NCBI GenBank assembly: GCA_023411645.1
Contig: JAEYON010000044.1
Location: forward strand, 1 to 7,945
Length of the DNA stretch: 7,945 bases
Direction: 5' to 3'
From: Bacillota bacterium
Lineage (GTDB): Bacteria; Bacillota; Clostridia; Acetivibrionales; DTU013
The translations under genes and the position numbers were made by a program. Every line of letters starts with the position of its first letter. Position 1 is the stretch's first letter. The notes under the pieces were generated by a model. That model worked only from the letters and a program-made list of their open reading frames with translations, was not told the DNA's origin and did not search any database. This document shows, one piece after another, positions 1 to 5,951 of the stretch.

Positions 1-93
1 ATCGATAAGGATGCTGCCAGGGCAGAAAAGCTGACGATAGAACATGTAAAGAATGCCAGTGAGAATCTCCTGAGGCAAAGCACTAAGGAATAA
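1..93 (+). CDS. C-terminal end of a probable GntR/FadR-family transcriptional regulator (partial)
   Basis: The reading frame is open from base 1 and ends at TAA 91-93, giving the last 30 residues of a protein whose start lies outside the window. The fragment contains DKDAARAEKLTIEHVKNA, an alternating acidic, alanine-rich helix with a histidine followed by a final amphipathic helix. This resembles the last helices of the FCD ligand-binding domain of FadR-type GntR regulators, where an 'A..A...HI/HV' segment precedes the C terminus. No DNA-binding domain can be seen, so the family call is inference from a short tail. The gene is not obviously linked to what follows, since a terminator hairpin lies about 75 bases downstream. 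Confidence 0.5.
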   Translation: MDKDAARAEKLTIEHVKNASENLLRQSTKE

Positions 94-133
94 GGTGAAA
101 TGGCAACATTTCTAAAACTGTAAAATCAAGTAG

Positions 134-164
134 TGTGGTAGGGTTCGAGTCCCTCTTGGAATTA
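134..164 (+). pseudogene. tRNA 3'-end-like remnant (T-arm only)
   Basis: On the plus strand, AGGGTTCGAGTCCCT forms a four-base-pair T-stem (AGGG/CCCT) around the universal TTCGAGT loop. The following bases could be a decayed acceptor strand, but there is no matching 5' acceptor strand, D-arm or anticodon arm upstream, and no CCA end. It shares only the generic T-loop core with the neighbouring tRNA-Glu. It could be the leftover of a deleted tRNA or an attachment-site scar, or it could be a coincidence. Confidence 0.35.
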
Positions 165-166
165 AC

Positions 167-203
167 AAAAAAACAGACTGTCAACAGACAGTCTGTTTTT
201 TTT
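167..203 (-). terminator. Bidirectional rho-independent terminator of tRNA-Glu
   Basis: A perfect 16-base-pair inverted repeat (167-182 with 187-202) surrounds the four-base loop AACA. The GC-containing core ACAGACTGTC/GACAGTCTGT is flanked by seven A on one side and eight T on the other, so it gives a stem plus U-tract in both directions. On the minus strand it begins directly after the CCA end of tRNA-Glu and is almost certainly its terminator. On the plus strand it would stop read-through from the regulator gene at 1-93. Confidence 0.9.
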
Positions 204-277
204 GGTGACCCATAGGGGACTCGAACCCCTGTTACCGCCGTGAGAGGGCGGTGTCTTAACCGCTTGACCAATGGGCC
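203..277 (-). tRNA. tRNA-Glu (anticodon CTC)
   Basis: The reverse complement folds into a complete cloverleaf. The acceptor stem GGCCCAT pairs with ATGGGTC (one G-U pair). The anticodon stem CCGCC/GGCGG encloses the loop CTCTCAC, so the anticodon is CTC and reads GAG (Glu). The T-arm is AGGGG-TTCGAGT-CCCCT. The discriminator is A, and the terminal CCA is encoded (bases 203-205). The D-arm TGGTCAAGCGGTTAAGAC is typical of bacterial tRNA-Glu. It stands alone, with its own promoter upstream and terminator immediately downstream. The usual major isoacceptor is TTC, so this is the less common GAG-specific gene. Confidence 0.95.
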
Positions 278-292
278 GTTTCTGCAAAAGTA

Positions 293-321
293 ATTATAAC
301 ACGTGTGCTCAGTCATTTCAA
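293..321 (-). promoter_or_regulatory. Sigma-A promoter of tRNA-Glu
   Basis: Reading the minus strand, TTGAAA (321-316) is followed by a 17-base spacer and a perfect TATAAT (298-293). The predicted start near 286 is about nine bases before the first base of the mature tRNA at 277. This is a near-consensus vegetative promoter, as expected for a stable RNA gene. Confidence 0.85.
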
Positions 322-443
322 TAGTTAATTGTGTATGGTAATATATTATCAACAAGTTGCGATATGGAATTCCATGTGAAGGCTATCTGATATAGACTGA
401 TTGTGGTAAAATAACATTTGTGTAAGCGATAACGAACATCGCA

Positions 444-449
444 TATAAT
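444..449 (+). promoter_or_regulatory. Candidate -10 box for the J-domain/TPR gene
   Basis: TATAAT stands 21 bases before the ATG at 471. The -35 region is poor: the best hexamer, TTGTGT at 418-423, would need a 20-base spacer. If used, the leader would be only about 15 nt. A weak purine run (AAAAGGG, 451-457) is the only ribosome-site candidate. Nothing else is recognisable between 322 and 443. Confidence 0.4.
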
Positions 450-470
450 GAAAAGGGTTAGGTTTACTTC

Positions 471-1832
471 ATGAGAGATTATTTTGATATATTGCAGATT
501 TCAGCGGACGCGACAGATCAGGAGATCAAGCAGGCATATATGCATATGCTCAGGCAATATCCGGAGCAGCATCATCCTCAACGGAACAGAGATATAGAGG
601 AAGCGTATAAAGTATTGTGCGATCCCGTTACGAAAGCGGCCTGTTTGGAATTTCACCTAATGGATTCCAAATCAAAGAAGGTCTATTTTGATGCTCAACA
701 ATCCATAATTAACGATAAGGCAGGCGAGGCCATAAAGATGCTTGAAAATGCGCTTGATGCGGAGCAGCACAAAAATCATCTTTTTTATCTTCTTGGGATC
801 GCATACATGATTGTGGAAAAACCGCGTAAGGCTGTCAGGATATTTGAGCAGGTCATCGAAAATTATCCGGATGACATCCACTTGAAGATATACTATTCGA
901 AAGCCTGCCTGGATGCGAAGCAGTATAAAAAAGCCGTTGAAAGTGCGAAAACCGGCTATGAATCAGGAAAGAACAATTTTCTTGCAGTGTACTGTCTGGT
1001 GGAGGGGTATATCCACACTAAAAAATATGGCGAAGCTTCGGATGTTCTGAAACAAGCTTTTGAAAATTCTGCATTTCAGGATCGCTTATATAACATTTGT
1101 GCAAAGCTGTCCTATGCATTATTTTTAGATGGCCGGTACGAAGAGAGCCTGCACTATATGGAAAAGCTGAATGATCAGGATGTGGAGGAAGACGAAATAC
1201 TGGAATCTGGTGCGATGTTCCTTGAAATACTTGATTACTATATTGACAGTCAGATGTTTCAACAGGCAGGCCGGTGCGCGGAGATCATTTTAAAGCTGCT
1301 GCCAGAGCGCAGGGATATAGCTGAACTAAAAAGAAATATTGAGACTATTTTAAAGCTGGAGCCGGAGTATAGCAGATTTGAAGAAGATGATTTCATACCT
1401 GATGGGTTAAAGGGATTGATCGCGAATGAGATTTTTACTGATTCTTTGGCAGGTTTATCGCCGGAGCAGATTATTGCTTACGCAGTACTGAATGAATATC
1501 ATATTTTAAGTGATTATAGCAGTTATCTGATGGCTCTGCGGTATATGAAAAATAAGTACCCAGGCTTGTATAGCCTTAAAACGGAATTTTTGGATGCGAT
1601 TCAGAATACAAAAGAGCGGAAAAAGCTAACGAATAAAAACAAGGCTCTATTTTACCAATATCAGAATGTGATCGAGGATCTGATGGAGGATTGGGGAGAA
1701 GAATACGACGACGAGAATGATGAAAATTATTACGATGAATACGACGAAGAAAACGATGAAGAATATGATGAAGATGATGATGGAGACAGTGAAGGGAAAG
1801 ATAGGGGAGAAGACGGGGAATCCGACGAGTAG
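471..1832 (+). CDS. J-domain (HPD-lacking) TPR protein with acidic tail
   Basis: This is a cytoplasmic protein of 453 residues with no signal peptide or membrane segment. Residues 1-65 form a DnaJ-like J-domain: MRDYFDILQISADATDQEIKQAY is helix I/II, and IEEAYKVLCDP is helix III. Where a canonical J-domain has YHPD, this one has YPEQ (30-33), so the HPD tripeptide that stimulates DnaK's ATPase is missing. Residues about 85-300 are helical repeats of TPR type (for example LFYLLGIAYMIVEKPRKAVR and the YGEASDVLKQAFE unit). The last 44 residues are extremely acidic, with about 28 Asp/Glu interspersed with Tyr and Asn. Proteins with this J-like/TPR layout are usually described as possible chaperone adaptors. 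The acidic tail might bind basic partners such as ribosomal proteins or RNA-binding enzymes. The exact role is unknown. An rRNA-modifying enzyme follows after 47 bases with no terminator, so they may be co-transcribed. Confidence 0.85.
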   Translation: MRDYFDILQISADATDQEIKQAYMHMLRQYPEQHHPQRNRDIEEAYKVLCDPVTKAACLEFHLMDSKSKKVYFDAQQSIINDKAGEAIKMLENALDAEQHKNHLFYLLGIAYMIVEKPRKAVRIFEQVIENYPDDIHLKIYYSKACLDAKQYKKAVESAKTGYESGKNNFLAVYCLVEGYIHTKKYGEASDVLKQAFENSAFQDRLYNICAKLSYALFLDGRYEESLHYMEKLNDQDVEEDEILESGAMFLEILDYYIDSQMFQQAGRCAEIILKLLPERRDIAELKRNIETILKLEPEYSRFEEDDFIPDGLKGLIANEIFTDSLAGLSPEQIIAYAVLNEYHILSDYSSYLMALRYMKNKYPGLYSLKTEFLDAIQNTKERKKLTNKNKALFYQYQNVIEDLMEDWGEEYDDENDENYYDEYDEENDEEYDEDDDGDSEGKDRGEDGESDE

Positions 1833-1879
1833 AAATTGAATGACCGATATCCATAGGGATTGGGGAGGTTAAGGATACT

Positions 1880-2626
1880 ATGCGTCTGGACAAGGTGCTG
1901 TCGAATTTCGGATTTGGCAGCAGAAGCGAAATAAAGAAGCTCGCAAAAGATGGCTTGATCAGGGTGGATGGCAGCACAGCAAAAGACACATCAATGCACG
2001 TGGACCCTGAGAATAATAGAATAGAAATTAAGGGAACGCCTCTTAACTATAGAAGGTATATTTATATCATGATGAACAAACCGGCAGGAATCATATCGGC
2101 GACAGTTGATAATAAGCACAGGACGGTAATTGACCTGCTCCCGGACGAGTTTTCCTGCTTTAATCTGTTCCCGGCCGGGAGGCTCGATATTGATACAGAA
2201 GGGATGCTTCTGCTGACTAACGATGGGCAGATGGCCCATGAACTTCTTTCTCCAAAAAAGCATGTGGATAAAAGGTACTGCGCCTTAATCGAAGGTGAAG
2301 TTACTGATGAAGACGTTAAACGCTTTAATGACGGCATTATTCTGGAAGATGGGTATAAGACCATGCCGGCTGAGCTTGAGATCATAAATTCTGGGACACA
2401 TTCCGAAATAGAACTTACCCTGCACGAAGGAAAATTTCATCAGGTAAAAAGAATGTTTGAGGCTACAGGTAAAAAAGTTACTTATCTAAAGAGAATCCGT
2501 ATTGGCGGATTACAATTGGACGACGCCTTAAACCCCGGGGAATGCAGGGAATTAACGAGTGAGGAAGTAGCTCTGCTGAAGGGGACATTTCGGGGGGACG
2601 TTTCTCAACTCCAGGATAGCAGATAA
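1880..2626 (+). CDS. rsuA: 16S rRNA pseudouridine synthase, RsuA type
   Basis: This protein of 248 residues belongs to the RsuA/RluB/E/F pseudouridine synthase family, which isomerises a uridine in rRNA without a cofactor. Residues 1-48 are an S4 RNA-binding domain (MRLDKVLSNFGFGSR...LIRVDG). The catalytic core begins at YIMMNKPAGIISA (62-74). The motif GRLDIDTEGMLLLTNDG (100-116) carries the catalytic Asp103. The motif EGKFHQVKRMF (183-193) has the HQVKRM form seen in RsuA (U516 of 16S rRNA), whereas RluB-like enzymes have a REVRR form, so I favour RsuA. Length is normal for the family. A GGGGAGG ribosome site (1862-1868) supports the ATG at 1880. It is probably co-transcribed with the J-domain gene upstream. 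No clear terminator is visible in the 40 bases before the converging peptidase gene ends. Confidence 0.93.
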   Translation: MRLDKVLSNFGFGSRSEIKKLAKDGLIRVDGSTAKDTSMHVDPENNRIEIKGTPLNYRRYIYIMMNKPAGIISATVDNKHRTVIDLLPDEFSCFNLFPAGRLDIDTEGMLLLTNDGQMAHELLSPKKHVDKRYCALIEGEVTDEDVKRFNDGIILEDGYKTMPAELEIINSGTHSEIELTLHEGKFHQVKRMFEATGKKVTYLKRIRIGGLQLDDALNPGECRELTSEEVALLKGTFRGDVSQLQDSR

Positions 2627-2666
2627 ATTTTAGCAACATATATCAGCCATAACGAAAAACGCCCAC

Positions 2667-3602
2667 TTATTTCAACCGGTCTTGAGCAAACTGCAAAATG
2701 TCTTCTCCGGTATATTCGATATCGGGCGTGATGCCGGTTCCTTGAATATTGATCCCATTGGGGGTGTACCATTTCAGAATTGTGGCTTTTACTGCATATC
2801 CTCTCTTCAGATCCAATGTAAACTGGCCGATCCCTTTGCCAAATGTTTTGGTTCCGATCAACTCGACGTTATCAAGATTATCCTTCAAGGCTGCGATCAT
2901 ATTTTCGGAGGAACTGGCGGAATTCTGGTTTTGTAGGATTATGATCCTGTCATATTTCAGCGGCTGAGCTTTCTTTGAACGATAGACAATATCCAGCCAC
3001 CGGAAATGGTCCGTCGCGATGACGGTCTTTTTTGGGAGGAACATGCTGGATATATTTACCATTGCGTCAATATCACCGCCCCGGTTGTCCCGCAGGTCAA
3101 TAATGATGTTTGGCCTGCTCTGGAGCTTTGAGAGGTTCTCATCCATGAATTTATCCGTATATTTCGAAAAATTGGTCAGATTTAGATAAACTGTACGATC
3201 ATTTAGTATTTTAATTTCGGTCCTGTCAGCTTCTTCTTTTTCTACCTGCTTTGATTTTTGCAGGCCGGACGGAGTATAGAGATAAGTGTATTTGTCACCC
3301 TTTTCCTGACGAATCCTGTTTGTGGTCACAGCAATCACAAAGTTGTCGAAGTTGGCAAAATATCTGCCGCCCACATCTGTCGCAAGTTCCTTTTTATAGA
3401 TATCGTCCAGTGTATCCGTATAGATATAGCTGCTAGTGATAAAATGCTTGAAAGCCAGATAGTCAAAATTCAGATACAGATAAAATGCCGTGAGAGCAAT
3501 AAAGGCGACCAATATACCCATTACGGCATGATATCTTTTTTTATACCGTTTCAGTAAATCTTCCGAACTCAGTTCCTTTTTACTACGTTTATTTTTCAGC
3601 AT
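2667..3602 (-). CDS. Membrane-anchored S41 (C-terminal processing) peptidase, PDZ-less
   Basis: This protein of 311 residues has a Lys/Arg-rich cytoplasmic start (1-24), one membrane helix (about 26-45, HAVMGILVAFIALTAFYLYL) and an extracytoplasmic S41 peptidase domain. The core shows IIIDLRDNRGGD (166-177), NQNSASSSEN (225-234) and GTKTFGKGIGQ (250-260). By alignment to CtpA/CtpB, Ser230 and Lys256 form the Ser/Lys dyad and Gln260 supports it. The C-terminal GINIQGTGITPDIEY segment (283-297) is also typical of the family. CtpA/CtpB usually have a PDZ domain between the anchor and the core; here residues about 50-135 carry no recognisable PDZ carboxylate-binding loop, and the protein is shorter than those relatives. 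The start codon lies three bases after the stop of the acyl-CoA synthetase gene with only a weak ribosome site (GGAAAG), suggesting translational coupling. The substrate is unknown. Confidence 0.88.
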   Translation of the reverse strand: MLKNKRSKKELSSEDLLKRYKKRYHAVMGILVAFIALTAFYLYLNFDYLAFKHFITSSYIYTDTLDDIYKKELATDVGGRYFANFDNFVIAVTTNRIRQEKGDKYTYLYTPSGLQKSKQVEKEEADRTEIKILNDRTVYLNLTNFSKYTDKFMDENLSKLQSRPNIIIDLRDNRGGDIDAMVNISSMFLPKKTVIATDHFRWLDIVYRSKKAQPLKYDRIIILQNQNSASSSENMIAALKDNLDNVELIGTKTFGKGIGQFTLDLKRGYAVKATILKWYTPNGINIQGTGITPDIEYTGEDILQFAQDRLK

Positions 3603-3605
3603 TAC

Positions 3606-5321
3606 CTAACTTTCCACATACCTTTTTATTTTCTTGGTAGTTGTTTTTGCAAATTCTTCTTCCCGTAGATCGAAGTCTTTTACATATTTATAGATGACAA
3701 GGCTCTTATTGACTTCCTTTACCTCTTTACGGATGAGCTCATATATTTCTTCAGAGCTCGGCTGATGATCGCCGAACTCAGTCTGGATAGCTTCCAGCTC
3801 AGGTACAATGGTGGCGGATACGACGACATCTCCGTAAACAGGATCATCCTTGCCGAATACAATACATTCCTTGATAAAGGGACTTTTTGTCAACAGCGAT
3901 TCGATCTCTTCCGGATATATATTCTTACCGTTTTTTGTTACAATAACATTCTTTTTTCTGCCCGTGATATGCACAAATTGTGCACTGTCTATATAGCCAA
4001 GATCGCCTGTGTAGAACCAGCCGTTCTTTATAACCTTGGCTGTGTTTTCCGGATCCTCATAGTAACCCATCATTACGTTCGGACCTTTAACAACGATTTC
4101 ACCGACACCGTCTGCGCCAGGGTTGTCAATTCTTATCTCAAGACCCGGAAGCGGCAGACCTGCAGCTTCATCTTTATAATCTACATCACGGTTCAATGCT
4201 ACGATAGGGCTGCATTCGGTGAGGCCATAACCCTGAATAAAGAGAATGCCGAAGCTCCGGTAGCCCTTTGCCACTTCGGGGTCAACTCCTGCAGCTCCGC
4301 TGATTAGAAGCCTCACATTACCGCCCAGATTATTGTGAATTGGAGCGAAAAGCTTTCTGGAGATGTCTATTCCAATACTTTTCAAGAAATTACTGAGCTT
4401 AACTCCGAATTTCAATTTTTTCAGCACTTTGGGATCCTTTGCGGCCTGATCCCAGATACGTTTGTATATTGCTTCATGGATCAGCGGTACAGCTAGCATG
4501 ACAGTTGCTTTGGTTTCCTGGAGGTTCTTAGCTATATGCCTCAATCCCTCGCAGAAAGCGACTGCTGCACCCCGATAAAACGGGCAGAGAAAGCCGCAGG
4601 TGTTTTCGTAGGTGTGATGAAGGGGTAGTACTGAAAGAAAAATGTCCGACGGAACGATATTTGTCATTGAACTCATAGCCATCAGGTTCTCTGCAATGTT
4701 TCTGTGGTTAAGCATGACAGCCTTGGACTTATCTGTGGTTGCCGAGGTGAATAGCAAAATGCTCATTGCTTCGGCATCAATTTCGGCATTAATGAAATCC
4801 AGGCATCCCTCTTCAACCTTTTTCCGACCCTTGTCCACAAGCGATTTGAGCGAAACAAAGCCATTCTCGTTTTCGCCTTCTCCATCCATTTCTATGTAGT
4901 ACTTAATAAAATCAAGATGCTTTGCTATGTTTGAAATATGATTTTTCAGATTTCCTGAAAATATTACGGCATCTGCTTTCGAACGAATTAGCAGGTTTTC
5001 AATTTCATTTTCCGGAAGCTCCTTGTCTAAAGGAACTACAATACCGGCTCCATTTACCACGGCCATATAAGAGACGACCCAATCGTATCGATTTTCACTG
5101 ATGATGGCTATTCTTCCGCCCTTCAGACCTATATCTATCAATGCTGTACCCAGTGCATCTACTTCTGTTTTAAACTGCTTAAAAGTGATGGGCTCAAATT
5201 TGTCGTTACCTTTAAATTTCTGCAGAAAAGCTGTTCTGTCGCTAAATAGCTCTGAGCTTGTAACCAGTACTTCTTTGATAGATCTAATCTTTCTCACATC
5301 ATACAATGGGATATTTTTCAT
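3606..5321 (-). CDS. Long-chain acyl-CoA synthetase / AMP-dependent ligase
   Basis: This is a 571-residue member of the ANL adenylating superfamily, closest in layout to FadD-type fatty-acid CoA ligases. These activate a carboxylate with ATP to an acyl-AMP and transfer it to CoA. Motifs (numbered from the ATG at 5321): the nucleotide loop LLFTSATTDKSKAVMLNH (189-206), LISGAAGVDPEV (339-350), QGYGLTECSP (363-372), YTGDLGYID (437-445) with the ribose-binding Asp, GRKKNVIVTKNGKNIYPEEIE (454-474), and the C-terminal KTTTKKIKR (559-567) whose Lys564 fits the adenylation lysine. The nucleotide loop departs from the usual TSGTTGxPKG: Gly is Ala and the second Gly is Asp. I chose ATG 5321 because GAGGTGG (5333-5327) sits five bases ahead; an upstream GTG at 5330 lies inside that ribosome site. 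The gene is probably in an operon with the S41 peptidase. Substrate chain length cannot be read from the sequence. Confidence 0.9.
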   Translation of the reverse strand: MKNIPLYDVRKIRSIKEVLVTSSELFSDRTAFLQKFKGNDKFEPITFKQFKTEVDALGTALIDIGLKGGRIAIISENRYDWVVSYMAVVNGAGIVVPLDKELPENEIENLLIRSKADAVIFSGNLKNHISNIAKHLDFIKYYIEMDGEGENENGFVSLKSLVDKGRKKVEEGCLDFINAEIDAEAMSILLFTSATTDKSKAVMLNHRNIAENLMAMSSMTNIVPSDIFLSVLPLHHTYENTCGFLCPFYRGAAVAFCEGLRHIAKNLQETKATVMLAVPLIHEAIYKRIWDQAAKDPKVLKKLKFGVKLSNFLKSIGIDISRKLFAPIHNNLGGNVRLLISGAAGVDPEVAKGYRSFGILFIQGYGLTECSPIVALNRDVDYKDEAAGLPLPGLEIRIDNPGADGVGEIVVKGPNVMMGYYEDPENTAKVIKNGWFYTGDLGYIDSAQFVHITGRKKNVIVTKNGKNIYPEEIESLLTKSPFIKECIVFGKDDPVYGDVVVSATIVPELEAIQTEFGDHQPSSEEIYELIRKEVKEVNKSLVIYKYVKDFDLREEEFAKTTTKKIKRYVES

Positions 5322-5382
5322 AATAACCACCTCGCTGATAGATAATAGTACAAACAGATAACGATCGGATATCGACTACAAT

Positions 5383-5388
5383 ATTATA
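5383..5388 (-). promoter_or_regulatory. Candidate -10 box for the acyl-CoA synthetase/peptidase operon
   Basis: A perfect TATAAT on the minus strand (5388-5383) lies about 60 bases before the synthetase ATG, in a very AT-rich stretch. No good -35 hexamer is found at 16-18 bases, so the call is weak. The terminator of the zinc-ribbon gene lies just upstream, so this operon needs its own promoter in this interval. Confidence 0.4.
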
Positions 5389-5467
5389 TAACAATTAATC
5401 TTATCATAAAAGACAAATAAAAGAATATCAGAAAATACATTATGTTTTACGCTTTTTCTGACTATAC

Positions 5468-5493
5468 AAAAAGAGAGTCATTCGACTCTCTTT
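5468..5493 (-). terminator. Rho-independent terminator of the zinc-ribbon gene
   Basis: The minus strand reads AAAGAGAGTC, loop GAAT, GACTCTCTTT, followed by further T (the run ends at 5468). This is a ten-base-pair stem with a five-T tract, beginning 12 bases after the stop codon of the zinc-ribbon gene. It separates that gene from the acyl-CoA synthetase operon downstream. Confidence 0.85.
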
Positions 5494-5505
5494 CTTGTTT
5501 TTAGT

Positions 5506-5712
5506 TTACCATCTGTTACCGGAATCGTATCCGCGTCCGGAATTGCTAAAGCCGCCATTACCGCCCCTGCGCTGAGCTTTTTTTGCTCTTCTGCAATCAG
5601 GACACCTCTGTGGTTCGTTTTCGAATCCTTTTTCTTTGTAGAAAGCCTGTTCACCTTCAGAGAAAATGAATTCATTGTTGCAGTCTTTGCAATTTAAAGT
5701 CTTGTCCGCCAT
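5506..5712 (-). CDS. Small zinc-ribbon protein with Gly/Arg-rich tail
   Basis: This is a 68-residue cytoplasmic protein. Two CxxC knuckles, CKDC (8-11) and CPDC (37-40), frame the conserved segment FIFSEGEQAFYKEKGFENEP and form a probable single zinc-binding ribbon of the small 'probable zinc-ribbon' family common in Firmicutes. Basic residues follow the second knuckle (RRAKKAQRR). The tail, about residues 49-68, is rich in Gly, Arg, Ser and Asn with aromatic residues (GGFSNSGRGYDSGNRW), resembling RGG-type nucleic-acid-binding tails. Some family members are, as I recall, fused to or found near cold-shock domains, so an RNA-related role is plausible but unproven. An excellent ribosome site, GAGGAGGG (5729-5722), lies nine bases before the ATG. 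The gene has its own promoter, a long leader and a terminator, so it is monocistronic and probably highly expressed. Confidence 0.85.
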   Translation of the reverse strand: MADKTLNCKDCNNEFIFSEGEQAFYKEKGFENEPQRCPDCRRAKKAQRRGGNGGFSNSGRGYDSGNRW

Positions 5713-5732
5713 ATTAAAAAACCCTCCTCGGT

Positions 5733-5781
5733 TTATTTGGATTTAACTGGTTTAGACTTATTACTCCAACAATCCAAATAA
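5733..5781 (-). promoter_or_regulatory. Inverted repeat in the zinc-ribbon mRNA leader
   Basis: A perfect 11-base inverted repeat (TTATTTGGATT at 5733-5743, AATCCAAATAA at 5771-5781) with a 27-base loop lies in the leader, and its 3' arm ends three bases before the ribosome site at 5729-5722. A second small hairpin, GTATC/GATAC (5824-5828 with 5836-5840), would stand at the very start of the transcript. The stem has no U-tract after it, so it is not a terminator. Its position suggests control of ribosome access or mRNA stability, possibly temperature-dependent as in cold-shock leaders; that is inference. Confidence 0.55.
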
Positions 5782-5846
5782 GAAAAGGAGAGTTCGGTCT
5801 ACAAACAAATTAAATCGTGCATTGTATCGCCTCTGGATACGAAACA

Positions 5847-5875
5847 ATTATAGCATGTTGAAAACTGTTTTACAA
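5847..5875 (-). promoter_or_regulatory. Sigma-A promoter of the zinc-ribbon gene
   Basis: On the minus strand TTGTAA (5875-5870) is followed by a 17-base spacer and a perfect TATAAT (5852-5847). The predicted start near 5840 leaves a leader of about 128 nt before the ATG at 5712, unusually long for such a small gene. Confidence 0.8.
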
Positions 5876-5951
5876 GCAAAATATTGGAAATTTCTTTTCA
5901 AAATTAAAGTTAATTTTAATACTCATAAATAGTCAAATTCGTGTCATCGGC

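Noticed and set aside
83..355. Open frame of 90 codons on the minus strand
   Set aside because: It runs through the whole tRNA-Glu gene, its promoter and its terminator, and has no ribosome site or recognisable protein sequence.
1576..1989. Minus-strand open frame of 137 codons
   Set aside because: It is the antisense of the acidic tail of the J-domain gene and the start of rsuA; its His/Leu/Arg-rich translation mirrors GAY/GAR codons.
2627..2666. Expected terminator between the converging rsuA and peptidase genes
   Set aside because: I looked for a stem followed by a T-run on either strand and found none; termination here is either factor-dependent or inside the opposing genes.
3765..4307. 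Plus-strand open frame of 180 codons
   Set aside because: It lies wholly antisense to the well-supported acyl-CoA synthetase and has no ribosome site or family features.
5328..5330. GTG as start of the acyl-CoA synthetase
   Set aside because: This GTG is part of the GAGGTGG ribosome site that properly positions the ATG nine bases downstream.
5478..5675. Minus-strand open frame of 65 codons overlapping the zinc-ribbon gene
   Set aside because: It is an out-of-frame shadow running into the terminator; the zinc-ribbon frame has the CxxC motifs and the ribosome site.
5900..5917. AT-only inverted repeat (AAAATTAA/TTAATTTT) after the glycosidase gene
   Set aside because: It has no GC pairs in the stem and no following U-tract, so it is too weak to call a terminator and is expected by chance in such AT-rich DNA.
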